From Deltaproteobacteria bacterium (GTDB taxonomy: Bacteria > Desulfobacterota > GWC2-55-46 > S146-70), in NCBI GenBank assembly GCA_015492395.1, contig WGFD01000002.1:1-8418 (forward strand): a stretch of 8,418 bases of DNA, in the 5' to 3' direction. Position 1 is the first letter of the stretch; each line of letters begins with the position of its first letter. Positions 1-7,347 of this stretch are shown in pieces. The notes below the pieces were generated by a model. It made no database searches, was not told where the DNA came from, and worked only from the letters and a program-made list of their open reading frames with translations. A program made the translations under genes and the position numbers.

Positions 1-1113
1 GATAAGGGCATATGGGATGTAAAGAGGTTTCTCTCCGGATACCACAACGTCCCACTGGACAGAGTGAATGATCACCTTTATGTATACACGGCCGAGACCT
101 CCGTGAAGCATCTCTTCAAGGTTTCGGCCGGTCTTGACTCTATGGTCATGGGTGAGCCGCAGATATTGGGGCAGGTCAAGGATGCCTACAGCTACGCCCT
201 CCAGCATAAGGCGGCAGGAGTAATAATAAACAAACTCTTCCATAAGGCATTCTCCACCGCAAAGAGGATAAGGACTGAGACCAGGATAGGTTCGAGCGCC
301 GTCTCTATAAGTTATGCCGCAGTTGAACTGGCCAGGAAGATATTCGGTGCTCTGGAAAGCAAGATTGTGATGCTTATAGGTGCGGGGGAGATGGCCGAAC
401 TGGCGGCTAAGCACCTCCTCTCCAATGGCGTACGGAAGATAATAGTCGCCAACCGTACCTATGAGAGGGCGGTGGATATGGCCCGTGACTTTATGGGCAC
501 TCCTATCATGTTCAGGGAGTTCGTACACTACCTGAAGGATATAGATATAGTAATAACCTCCACAGCCGCGCCGCGCTTCATAATCAGACCCGACCAGATA
601 AAGGAGGTAATGAGAACGAGAAAGAACAGGTCCATGTTCTTCATCGACATATCCGTTCCGAGGAATATAGACCCACTTGTCAACAGCATAGGCAACGTGT
701 ATCTCTATGATATCGATGATCTTTCGGGAGTCGTCGAGGCCAATCTGAAAGAAAGGACGAAAGAGGCGGAGTCGGCCGAGATCATCGTTGATGAGGGTAT
801 AGGCGAATTCTACCGCTGGGTCAAATCACTGGATGTCGTTCCCACCATAATATCGTTGAAGAACAGACTGGAGGAGGTGAGGGCCGCTGAATTCAACAAG
901 GCCCTGTCGTCCATTAGGAATATAGAGGACAAAGACTTAAAGGTGCTGGAAGCCATGACCATAGCGATAATCAACAAGGTGCTCCACACCCCTGTCATGC
1001 ATCTCAAGAGCGGAGCGAATGAGGTAGATGGCGACCTTTATATAGAAGTGGTAAGGAGGCTCTTCGACCTGGAAGAGGACATGGACCTCTCCAGGAAGGT
1101 GGAAAAGGGCTAG
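1..1113 (+). CDS. hemA: Glutamyl-tRNA reductase, 5'-truncated by the window edge
   Basis: This cytoplasmic enzyme reduces glutamyl-tRNA(Glu) with NADPH to glutamate-1-semialdehyde, the first committed step of tetrapyrrole synthesis. The frame is open from base 1 and the first codons already read as GluTR, so the GTG at 64 is internal and not the start. The 370 visible residues lack roughly 60-70 N-terminal residues compared with E. coli HemA, including the STCNR-type catalytic cysteine region. Visible landmarks are the SAGLDSMVMGEPQILGQVK signature, the KRIRTETRIG segment, the NADPH-binding Rossmann motif GAGEM (visible codons 127-131), ANRT just after it, and a C-terminal helical dimerisation domain. 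hemC follows after 30 bases. GSA aminotransferase (hemL), which uses the product, is not in the window. Identity is very secure; only the 5' end is unknown. Confidence 0.97.
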   Translation, partial: DKGIWDVKRFLSGYHNVPLDRVNDHLYVYTAETSVKHLFKVSAGLDSMVMGEPQILGQVKDAYSYALQHKAAGVIINKLFHKAFSTAKRIRTETRIGSSAVSISYAAVELARKIFGALESKIVMLIGAGEMAELAAKHLLSNGVRKIIVANRTYERAVDMARDFMGTPIMFREFVHYLKDIDIVITSTAAPRFIIRPDQIKEVMRTRKNRSMFFIDISVPRNIDPLVNSIGNVYLYDIDDLSGVVEANLKERTKEAESAEIIVDEGIGEFYRWVKSLDVVPTIISLKNRLEEVRAAEFNKALSSIRNIEDKDLKVLEAMTIAIINKVLHTPVMHLKSGANEVDGDLYIEVVRRLFDLEEDMDLSRKVEKG

Positions 1114-1131
1114 AACGGCAAAGAAGAGAGT

Positions 1132-1146
1132 GAGGATAGGTATTTG
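1132..1146 (+). promoter_or_regulatory. Ribosome binding site and TTG start of hemC
   Basis: GAGG at 1132-1135 sits eight bases before the TTG at 1144-1146. No ATG in frame gives a complete N-terminus, so this site decides the start. A second GG pair at 1139-1140 is too close to act alone. Confidence 0.6.
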
Positions 1147-2073
1147 AAGAGCGTGGTACTGGGCACCCGTGGGAGTCAGCTCGCACTCTGGCAGGCAAAC
1201 TGGGTTAAGAAGGAGATAGAGGAGAGGCATGGGGATATAACCGTTGAGCTGCTCAAGATCAAGACGACGGGTGATAAGATACAGGACGTCCCGCTCGCCA
1301 AGGTCGGAGGAAAGGGACTCTTCGTCAAGGAGATAGAGGAGGCCATACTTGAGGGCAGGATAGATATTGCCGTTCACTCCATGAAGGATGTCCCTACGGA
1401 GTTCCCGGAAGGCCTCCACATATCGTGTATAAGCAGGAGGGAAGACCCGCGTGACGTGCTTCTGACCGAAAGTGGAAAGGTCTTTTCTGAACTTCCGGAA
1501 GGTGCTAAGATCGGTACCGCGAGCCTGAGGAGGCAGGCCCAGTTGTTATCGAGGCGGCCCGACCTGAATGTAGTATCCATCAGGGGCAATCTGGATACGA
1601 GGATAAGAAAGTTGACGGAACTCGGGCTGGATGCCATCATACTGGCGGGTGCGGGTATCAGGAGGCTTGGCTGGTCCGGCAGGATCACAGAGTATCTCGA
1701 TCCGGACATATGCCTCCCGGCGATCGGCCAGGGCGCCCTGGGCATAGAGGCGAGGATTGATGACAGGGTGACGAATGAGGTCATATCCTTTCTGAACGAT
1801 GAGGATACCTCTGTTGCGGTGCGGGCGGAGAGGGCCTTACTGAAGAGGCTCGAGGGTGGCTGCCAGGTTCCTATAGCGGCTTACGGCGTTATAGAGGGGC
1901 AGAGGCTTTTCCTGACCGGTCTCGTCGCCAGTACGGATGGAAGGAAGCTCATAAAGGATTCCATGGAAGCTGACGCAGGTGACTGTGTAAGCGTAGGGGT
2001 CGAGTTGGCAGAGCGGCTTTTGGATATGGGGGCGTGGGATATTTTGAAGGAGATCTATGGCACAGCCCGATAA
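1144..2073 (+). CDS. hemC: Porphobilinogen deaminase (hydroxymethylbilane synthase)
   Basis: HemC polymerises four porphobilinogens into the linear tetrapyrrole hydroxymethylbilane, the substrate of the HemD domain encoded next. At 309 residues it is full length for the family. The N-terminal TRGSQLALWQA motif, VGGKGLFVKEIE, the catalytic aspartate in HSMKDVP (Asp82), the arginine-rich GTASLRRQAQL and SIRGNLDTR segments, and the cofactor-attachment loop LEGGCQVP are all present. Cys240 is the expected covalent anchor of the dipyrromethane cofactor. The start is taken as TTG at 1144, with GAGG at 1132-1135 eight bases upstream; GTG at 1153 is a weaker alternative and would shorten the first strand. 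The gene lies 30 bases after hemA and about 107 bases before cobA-hemD. Function is secure; the TTG start is likely. Confidence 0.97.
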   Translation: MKSVVLGTRGSQLALWQANWVKKEIEERHGDITVELLKIKTTGDKIQDVPLAKVGGKGLFVKEIEEAILEGRIDIAVHSMKDVPTEFPEGLHISCISRREDPRDVLLTESGKVFSELPEGAKIGTASLRRQAQLLSRRPDLNVVSIRGNLDTRIRKLTELGLDAIILAGAGIRRLGWSGRITEYLDPDICLPAIGQGALGIEARIDDRVTNEVISFLNDEDTSVAVRAERALLKRLEGGCQVPIAAYGVIEGQRLFLTGLVASTDGRKLIKDSMEADAGDCVSVGVELAERLLDMGAWDILKEIYGTAR

Positions 2074-2131
2074 GTCCGCTGTATATCCAGGCGATCAACC
2101 ATTCCTTGGAATGTGCGGTGAGTTGCTGAGA

Positions 2132-2174
2132 ATTTCAAACTTGGATTGAAGATTTAATATTCTTAAGGTATGAT
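2132..2174 (+). promoter_or_regulatory. Candidate promoter with overlapping inverted repeat upstream of cobA-hemD
   Basis: TTGAAG at 2146-2151 and TATGAT at 2169-2174 are separated by 17 bases, fitting a sigma-70-type -35/-10 pair (4/6 and 5/6 matches to consensus). Transcription would begin at about the ATG at 2181, giving a leaderless or very short-leader message. The -35 box overlaps the inverted repeat TTCAA (2134-2138), seven bases, TTGAA (2146-2150), whose arms extend imperfectly with AAT/ATT, so it could be an operator. The stretch is visibly more AT-rich than the flanking genes. This is a match by eye; no regulator can be named. Confidence 0.35.
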
Positions 2175-2180
2175 ATTTGA

Positions 2181-3722
2181 ATGGGCAAAGGTAAGGTATA
2201 TCTTATAGGGGCCGGTCCCGGGGACCCGGGACTCATAACCGTAAAGGGTCTGGACTGTATAAGGGAGGCGGATGTAATAGTCTATGACTACCTGGCGAAT
2301 GCCAGGTTTGTCGAAGATATAAAGAAGTCCGCTGAATTGATATACGTCGGCAAGATGGGTGGAGCCCACACCCTCTCCCAGGATGAGATAAACCGGCTGA
2401 TCATAAAAAAGGCTAAGGGCGGTAAGGTTGTGGCGAGACTGAAGGGCGGAGATCCATTTATCTTCGGCAGAGGCGGGGAGGAGGCGGAAGAGCTGGCCGA
2501 AGCCGGTATACCATTCGAGATAGTACCTGGCGTGACGTCCGCAGTGTCGGCCCCGGCATATGCCGGTATCCCCTTGACACACAGGGATTTTACCTCAACC
2601 GTGGCATTCATCACCGGTCATGAGGATCCGACAAAAGGTGAGTCCGGTATAGCGTGGGAGAAGATCTCCACGGGGGTAGGTACTCTCGTATTCCTAATGG
2701 GTATGAAGAACATCGCTTACAACGTAAGCAAACTCCTGGAGAACGGGCGTGCTCCGGAGACCCCTGTAGCGCTTGTAAGGTGGGGTACCAAGGTGGAGCA
2801 GGAGACCCTCGTAGGCCGGCTGGATAACATAGTAGACCTTGTTGAGGAGAAGAGGCTCAGACCTCCTGTGGTCATGGTGGTCGGTGGGGTTGTAAACCTG
2901 AGGTCCAAGTTGAACTGGTTCGAGACGAGGCCGCTCTTCGGCAGAAGGATCATCGTGACGCGTTCGAGAGCGCAGGCCAGCGACTTCTCCAGTCTCCTGG
3001 AAAGGTGCGGCGCCGATGCCATAGAGTTTCCTACAATAAAGACCGCTCCTCCGACGAGTTGGCATGAAGCGGACAGGTCTCTGCAACGCCTCTCCAGGTA
3101 CGACTGGATCATCTTTACCAGTGTTAACGGCGTAGGGTGCTTTATAGAGAGATTGAAGAAGTCCGGCAAGGATATAAGGGAACTTAAGGGGATCAAGGTG
3201 TGTGCTATCGGGCCTAGTACTGCGAGGGCCATGGAGAGTCTCGGTGTTAGGGTCGATCTTACGCCCAAAGAGTACAGGGCGGAGTCGATCATAGACGGTC
3301 TGGGCAAAAGGAGGATCAAGGGCAAGAGGTTCTTGTTGCCGAGGGCCATGGAGGCGAGAGAGATTCTTCCGGAAGAGATCAAGAGGCTTGGCGGGAATGT
3401 GGACGTTGTCCCTGTCTACAAAACCGTAAAACCCAGAGAGAAGACGGATTATGTGAGGCAACTCCTGGAGGATGGTCTTATAGATGCCGTTACGTTTACA
3501 TCGTCGTCCACGGTAAAGAACTTTATCGGCATGTTTAGAAAAGGCGAAGGTGTGGCGCTGCTTAAGAACACCAATGTGGCCTGCATAGGCCCGATCACGG
3601 GGGAGACGGCCAGGGGATATGGTCTCGATGTTGCCTTGATGCCAAAAAAGTTTACCATCCCCGCGCTTACAGAGGAGATGGCAAGGTATTTTTCGAGAAA
3701 GCAGAGGCGTAAAGCGCTCTAG
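2181..3722 (+). CDS. cobA-hemD: Bifunctional uroporphyrinogen-III C-methyltransferase / uroporphyrinogen-III synthase fusion (CobA-HemD)
   Basis: Residues 1 to about 245 are a SAM-dependent uroporphyrinogen-III methyltransferase (SUMT), with VYLIGAGPGDPGLIT at the N-terminus, VARLKGGDPFIFGRGGEE (84-101), VPGVTSAVSAPAYAGIPLTHR (115-135) and the TGHE and FLMGMKN segments. Residues 250-505 are a HemD-type synthase, with RRIIVTRSR, DWIIFTSVNGV (308-318), AIGPSTA, VPVYKTV and the DAVTFTSSSTVKNF segment (435-448). The HemD half cyclises hydroxymethylbilane to uroporphyrinogen III and the CobA half methylates C2 and C7 to precorrin-2. This feeds siroheme and, if present, cobalamin. ATG 2181 directly follows an in-frame TGA (2178-2180), so no earlier start exists. 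The nearest Shine-Dalgarno candidate, AAGG at 2165-2168, is 12 bases away and weak. The fusion is common in anaerobes and clostridia. Confidence 0.96.
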   Translation: MGKGKVYLIGAGPGDPGLITVKGLDCIREADVIVYDYLANARFVEDIKKSAELIYVGKMGGAHTLSQDEINRLIIKKAKGGKVVARLKGGDPFIFGRGGEEAEELAEAGIPFEIVPGVTSAVSAPAYAGIPLTHRDFTSTVAFITGHEDPTKGESGIAWEKISTGVGTLVFLMGMKNIAYNVSKLLENGRAPETPVALVRWGTKVEQETLVGRLDNIVDLVEEKRLRPPVVMVVGGVVNLRSKLNWFETRPLFGRRIIVTRSRAQASDFSSLLERCGADAIEFPTIKTAPPTSWHEADRSLQRLSRYDWIIFTSVNGVGCFIERLKKSGKDIRELKGIKVCAIGPSTARAMESLGVRVDLTPKEYRAESIIDGLGKRRIKGKRFLLPRAMEAREILPEEIKRLGGNVDVVPVYKTVKPREKTDYVRQLLEDGLIDAVTFTSSSTVKNFIGMFRKGEGVALLKNTNVACIGPITGETARGYGLDVALMPKKFTIPALTEEMARYFSRKQRRKAL

Positions 3723-3752
3723 CTGTTATGGTGTCGTATAACCGTAAAACGC

Positions 3753-3768
3753 AAGGAGAGGGACCATG
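3753..3768 (+). promoter_or_regulatory. Strong ribosome binding site of ahbC
   Basis: AAGGAG at 3753-3758 is seven bases upstream of the ATG at 3766 and fixes the ahbC start. No promoter is evident in the 43-base gap after cobA-hemD, which suggests cotranscription. Confidence 0.7.
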
Positions 3769-5019
3769 ATAGATGTAACGAAGCTTTATTGCGGTCTTGA
3801 TACGACGGGTGATCCCCTGAGATACGGCCTCAAGAGTGGGCGCGGACACGGTGCGCCGCTGGAGACAGAGAAACAGGAACACTCGGTGCCCAGGTCGGCC
3901 AAGGTGAGAAGGCCGGTGGTGGTGTGGAATGTGACCAGAAGGTGTAACCTGGACTGCATTCACTGTTACAGTGATTCCCATAACGAGGAGTATCCGGGGG
4001 AACTTACCGAAGAAGAGGCGAAGCGGATGATCGATGACCTCGCCGGGTTCAATGTACCCGCACTGCTCCTTTCCGGAGGCGAGCCCCTTATAAGGAAGGA
4101 CATATTTGAGTTGGCGAAGTATGCGAGGGGGCAGGGGCTGAGGCTTACCCTCTCCACAAACGGCACCCTCATAGACAGTAAGATGGCCGGGAAGATCAAG
4201 GATACCGGTTTCAGCTATGTGGGGATCTCCTTTGACGGCATAGGTGAGATCAACGACAAGTTCAGGGGGATGGAAGGCGCCTTTGACCTTGCATGGAGGG
4301 GGGTCAGGAACTGTATGGAGGTGGGCCAGAAAGTGGGATTAAGGCTGACGCTTACCAGAAGGAATTACGAGGACCTCCATAACATATTCGATTTCATAGA
4401 GAATGAAGGTATACAGCGGGCCTGCTTTTACCACCTTGTCTATGCCGGCAGGGGCAGTGAATTGAAGAAGGACGACCTGTCACATGAAGAGAGCCGCCGC
4501 GCTCTGGACATAATACTTGAGAGGACGATGGACTTCTATAGGAGGGGGCTCAGGAAGGATATCCTTACCGTGGACAACCACGTGGACGGTCCGTACATCT
4601 ATATGAAGCTTAAAGAAATCGATCCGGGGAGGGCCGAGGAGGTATATAAACTCCTGGAGTGGAACGGCGGCGGAGCGAACTCCTCCGGCGTGGCAATAGG
4701 CGATATAGACTTTTATGGTGATGTTCATGCGGACCAGTTCTGGCAGGAACATTCATTCGGCAATGTCAAAGAGAGGCCCTTTAGTGAGATATGGATGGAT
4801 ACTAGCGATCCCCTCATGAAGGGTCTTAAGGATAGACGTCCTCTCCTGAAGGGACGTTGTTCCCAGTGCAAATGGATAAGTATCTGCGGAGGGAGCTTTC
4901 GATACAGGGCGGTAAGGGTATACGGCGATCCGTGGATGCCTGATCCGGCCTGTTACTTGACGGATGAGGAGATAGGCCTGGAAGAGAACAGAGGACTGGT
5001 TCTCGCGGGCGCCAAGTAG
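3766..5019 (+). CDS. ahbC: 12,18-didecarboxysiroheme deacetylase, radical SAM protein AhbC (NirJ-like)
   Basis: AhbC removes the two acetate side chains of 12,18-didecarboxysiroheme to give Fe-coproporphyrin III, using a 5'-deoxyadenosyl radical. The 417-residue protein has the radical SAM CxxxCxxC motif in RRCNLDCIHC (Cys60, Cys64, Cys67), SAM-contacting GGEP (104-107), and STNGTLID and SFDGI strands of the TIM barrel. The C-terminal SPASM/Twitch-like part has Cys365, 368, 374 and 396 (CxxC-x5-C-x21-C), expected to hold an auxiliary [4Fe-4S] cluster. WNGGGANSSGV followed by DVHADQFW, and the ending PDPACYLTDEEIGL, are features I associate with AhbC/NirJ rather than AhbD. A denitrifier NirJ for heme d1 is the main alternative, but neighbouring ahbD and hemB and the absence of nirS or nirF favour AhbC. 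hemB follows after 32 bases. Confidence 0.9.
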   Translation: MIDVTKLYCGLDTTGDPLRYGLKSGRGHGAPLETEKQEHSVPRSAKVRRPVVVWNVTRRCNLDCIHCYSDSHNEEYPGELTEEEAKRMIDDLAGFNVPALLLSGGEPLIRKDIFELAKYARGQGLRLTLSTNGTLIDSKMAGKIKDTGFSYVGISFDGIGEINDKFRGMEGAFDLAWRGVRNCMEVGQKVGLRLTLTRRNYEDLHNIFDFIENEGIQRACFYHLVYAGRGSELKKDDLSHEESRRALDIILERTMDFYRRGLRKDILTVDNHVDGPYIYMKLKEIDPGRAEEVYKLLEWNGGGANSSGVAIGDIDFYGDVHADQFWQEHSFGNVKERPFSEIWMDTSDPLMKGLKDRRPLLKGRCSQCKWISICGGSFRYRAVRVYGDPWMPDPACYLTDEEIGLEENRGLVLAGAK

Positions 5020-5038
5020 TGTAAGACCCGAGAGACCC

Positions 5039-5054
5039 AAGGAGGATTGAAGTG
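5039..5054 (+). promoter_or_regulatory. Strong ribosome binding site and GTG start of hemB
   Basis: AAGGAGG at 5039-5045 lies six bases before the GTG at 5052-5054. It supports this non-ATG start, which gives the normal PBGS N-terminus of the type [12 protein letters not shown]. Confidence 0.75.
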
Positions 5055-6020
5055 TCATTTCCCGTGCATCGGTTGAGAAGGCTGAGGCGGAGTGAGGCCG
5101 TGAGGAGCATGGTGAGGGAGACGAATCTCTCCGTGGATGACCTCATCCTGCCCCTCTTCGTGACCTTCGGCAAGAGGGTAAGGAGACCGATAGGCAGTAT
5201 GCCGGGTCACTATCAACTGTCAGTGGACAATCTTGTCAGGGAGGTCAAGAAGGTTCAAGGCCTTGGCATACCGGCGGTGATCCTATTTGGTATACCCGAG
5301 AAAAAAGACGATATCGGTTCAGGCGCCTACGATCCCGGCGGCATCATCCAGAGGGCCGTCAAGGCCGTTAAGGACAAATGCCCTGAGATGGTGGTTATAA
5401 CCGATGTGTGTATGTGCGAGTATACATCGCACGGCCATTGCGGGATCTTGACGGGTGGAGAGGTCGATAACGACTCGACTCTGGAACTCCTGTCCAAGGA
5501 GGCCCTCTCTCACGTAGAGGCCGGCGCAGATATGGTGGCCCCATCCGATATGATGGACGGAAGGGTGGCGGCCATAAGGGACGTCCTGGACAGGAACAAC
5601 TTCCATAATATACCGATAATGAGTTACGCGGCGAAGTATGCGAGCGCCTTCTATGGGCCGTTCAGGGAGGCCGCGGAGTCGGTTCCCCGCTTCGGTGACC
5701 GTAGGGCGTACCAGATGGATCCTGCCAACAAGAGGGAGGCCATGAGAGAGGTGGCGCTGGATATAGAAGAGGGGGCTGATATAGTTATGGTCAAGCCGGC
5801 CCTTCCCTATCTGGATGTCATAAGAAGCGTGAAGGATGAGTTTGCCCATCCTCTGGCCGCCTATAACGTGAGCGGCGAATTCGCCATGATAAAGGCCGCC
5901 GGGGCAATGGGCTGGATGGATGAAGAGAGGGCCATGATGGAGTCCCTCCTCTCGATCAAGAGGGCGGGAGCGGATATGATCATTACCTACTTTGCCGGAG
6001 AAGCGGCTAAGATGCTGTGA
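5052..6020 (+). CDS. hemB: Delta-aminolevulinic acid dehydratase (porphobilinogen synthase), zinc-type
   Basis: HemB condenses two 5-aminolevulinates to porphobilinogen, the substrate of HemC encoded upstream. The 322 residues match the usual bacterial length. Catalytic lysines are in [17 protein letters not shown] (Lys195) and [14 protein letters not shown] (Lys248), the latter forming the Schiff base. The metal loop [14 protein letters not shown] contains Cys120, Cys122 and Cys130, the three-cysteine arrangement of Zn-dependent PBGS; Mg-only enzymes replace these with aspartate or alanine. The N-terminal arm [18 protein letters not shown] and the LILPLFV segment support the GTG start at 5052. 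It sits between the two radical SAM genes ahbC and ahbD, an arrangement known from sulfate reducers. The reading frame is intact, and function is very secure. Confidence 0.98.
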   Translation: MSFPVHRLRRLRRSEAVRSMVRETNLSVDDLILPLFVTFGKRVRRPIGSMPGHYQLSVDNLVREVKKVQGLGIPAVILFGIPEKKDDIGSGAYDPGGIIQRAVKAVKDKCPEMVVITDVCMCEYTSHGHCGILTGGEVDNDSTLELLSKEALSHVEAGADMVAPSDMMDGRVAAIRDVLDRNNFHNIPIMSYAAKYASAFYGPFREAAESVPRFGDRRAYQMDPANKREAMREVALDIEEGADIVMVKPALPYLDVIRSVKDEFAHPLAAYNVSGEFAMIKAAGAMGWMDEERAMMESLLSIKRAGADMIITYFAGEAAKML

Positions 6021-6041
6021 GTATGCTGGAGCGGTCTGCAA

Positions 6042-6061
6042 GGCGGATTTAAGATCCTGCC
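6042..6061 (+). promoter_or_regulatory. Imperfect hairpin / dyad between hemB and ahbD
   Basis: GGC-GGAT (6042-6048), loop TTAAG, ATCC (6054-6057), bulged T6058 and GCC (6059-6061) form a seven-pair stem. No T-run follows, so it is a poor intrinsic terminator. It overlaps the -35 element of the candidate ahbD promoter, so an operator or an mRNA-processing or attenuation element are alternatives. Confidence 0.3.
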
Positions 6062-6077
6062 GCTTAATATATATAAT
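6049..6077 (+). promoter_or_regulatory. Candidate internal promoter upstream of ahbD
   Basis: A perfect TATAAT (6072-6077) lies 17 bases after TTAAGA (6049-6054, 4/6 match to TTGACA). It is in an AT-rich 81-base gap between hemB and ahbD. The predicted start near 6084 would leave a short leader containing the AAGGAG Shine-Dalgarno site (6091-6096) before the ATG at 6102. The low-complexity AT run could mimic the box by chance. Confidence 0.42.
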
Positions 6078-6101
6078 AGCGATTAAATAAAAGGAGAGAC
6101 T

Positions 6102-7301
6102 ATGTCGTCACAGAATGCAAATATACACACCGCGCATCCGGGCGTAATGCCGAAGGGTCACCCTCACGAGGTCCCCGGCATGAAAAAGGCAGGAGAGGCT
6201 GTGGGGAAGGGGAAGAAATGGCTGCCAAGACTGATTGCCTGGGAGGTCACCAGATCGTGCAACCTTGACTGCATACACTGCAGGGCCGCCGCGAGATTCG
6301 GCCCTTATCCGAACGAACTTAACACCGAGGAGTGTCTCAGCTTCCTGGACGATGTGGCCGAGGCCTTTCCCAGTTTTATCATAATCCTTACCGGCGGTGA
6401 GCCGATGATGCGCAAGGACATATGGGAGATCGCCTCGCATGGGAGCAGCCTTGGCCTCAGGATGGTCATGGCGCCTTGCGGTTTTCTTGTAACCGAGGAG
6501 ACGGCCAAGAAGATCAAGGATGTGGGGATACAGAGGGTCAGTTACTCCATAGACGGCGCGACTGCCGAGAGCCATGACAACTTCCGGAGGGTGAAGGGGG
6601 CCTTCGACAGCGTCATGCAGGCCATCGAAAACTCAAAGAAGGTCGGCCTGGAGTTCCAGGTCAATACAACGATTACGAAGCACAATCTCCATGAACTCCC
6701 CCGGATACTGGATCTGGTCGTTAAGTTGGGCGCCAAGGCGCACCACCCGTTTTTGCTGGTACCCACTGGGAGAGGCGCAGAATTGAAGGATCATGAGATA
6801 TCGCCCGAGGACTACGAAAGGACCCTCACATGGTTCTACGAGATGAGGGACAATGTGCCCATCCAGTTTAAACCGACCTGTGCTCCACATTACTACAGGA
6901 TATTCAGGCAGCAGGAGAGGGCAAAGGGTATAAAGGTGACCCCGCAGACGCACGGTCTCGATGCGATGAGCAAGGGGTGTATGGGAGGCCAATCCTTTGC
7001 CTTTATCTCCCATACGGGGAAGGTGCAGATATGCGGTTTTCTGGACGTGGAGTGTGGCGATATCCGCAAGGAGTCCTTCAGTAAGATATGGGAAACATCC
7101 ACGGTCTTCCAGGAGATGAGGGCATGGGACGACTATAAAGGCAGATGTGGTTACTGTGAGTTCAGAAAGGTCTGCGGCGGTTGCCGTGCCAGGGCATTCG
7201 CGTTCACGGACGACTATCTGGAGGAAGAACCGTTCTGCACGTACCAACCCAGCGAGGAGGCAAAGAAGTTGCATTCCAATAGAAAGGAGGCGGGGGAATA
7301 G
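6102..7301 (+). CDS. ahbD: Heme synthase AhbD, radical SAM Fe-coproporphyrin III oxidative decarboxylase
   Basis: AhbD oxidatively decarboxylates the two propionates on rings A and B of Fe-coproporphyrin III to vinyl groups, giving heme b, the last Ahb step. The 399 residues contain the radical SAM motif in TRSCNLDCIHC (Cys53, Cys57, Cys60), TGGEP (97-101) and SIDGA. Also present are the FLLVPTGRGAELKDHE region and TCAPHYYRIFRQQ, which I recognise from AhbD proteins. The C-terminal part has KGCMGG (Cys293), QICGFLDVECGD (Cys311, Cys318) and Cys349, 352, 358, 361, 379 in the GRCGYCEFRKVCGGCRARAF region, consistent with an auxiliary [4Fe-4S] cluster as biochemically known for AhbD. The start ATG 6102 has AAGGAG at 6091-6096. 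The first 30 residues form a His/Pro-rich extension (His9, 12, 20, 22). MoaA- or PqqE-like proteins are ruled out by context and motifs. Confidence 0.93.
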   Translation: MSSQNANIHTAHPGVMPKGHPHEVPGMKKAGEAVGKGKKWLPRLIAWEVTRSCNLDCIHCRAAARFGPYPNELNTEECLSFLDDVAEAFPSFIIILTGGEPMMRKDIWEIASHGSSLGLRMVMAPCGFLVTEETAKKIKDVGIQRVSYSIDGATAESHDNFRRVKGAFDSVMQAIENSKKVGLEFQVNTTITKHNLHELPRILDLVVKLGAKAHHPFLLVPTGRGAELKDHEISPEDYERTLTWFYEMRDNVPIQFKPTCAPHYYRIFRQQERAKGIKVTPQTHGLDAMSKGCMGGQSFAFISHTGKVQICGFLDVECGDIRKESFSKIWETSTVFQEMRAWDDYKGRCGYCEFRKVCGGCRARAFAFTDDYLEEEPFCTYQPSEEAKKLHSNRKEAGE

Positions 7302-7347
7302 GCGTCCGGCTTTGCCAGGACCGGCTTGATTCTCCCAAAATACGTAG

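Noticed and set aside
64..1113. GTG at 64 as the hemA start, giving a 349-residue protein
   Set aside because: Codons 1-63 in the same frame are open and match GluTR sequence before the conserved SAGLDS segment, so the gene simply begins before the window.
2096..2125. Hairpin CATTCC-TT-GGAATG after hemC as a terminator
   Set aside because: The loop is only two bases and no T-run follows; it may be a chance dyad, so it was not listed as a terminator.
2694..3461. Long antisense open frames (255 and 221 codons) across cobA-hemD, and a 240-codon one across hemB
   Set aside because: They lie wholly inside well-conserved genes on the + strand, show no family signature and have low-complexity, Arg/Pro/His-rich content typical of antisense shadows.
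3766..5019. NirJ of heme d1 synthesis, or a peptide-modifying SPASM protein
   Set aside because: No nirS, nirF, nirE or precursor-peptide gene is nearby, while hemB and ahbD flank it and the WNGGGANSSGV and DVHADQFW segments fit AhbC.
7147..7329. Overlapping + strand frame of 60 codons at the end of ahbD
   Set aside because: It sits mostly within the cysteine-rich AhbD C-terminus in another frame, and the product is an Arg-rich string with no recognisable domain.
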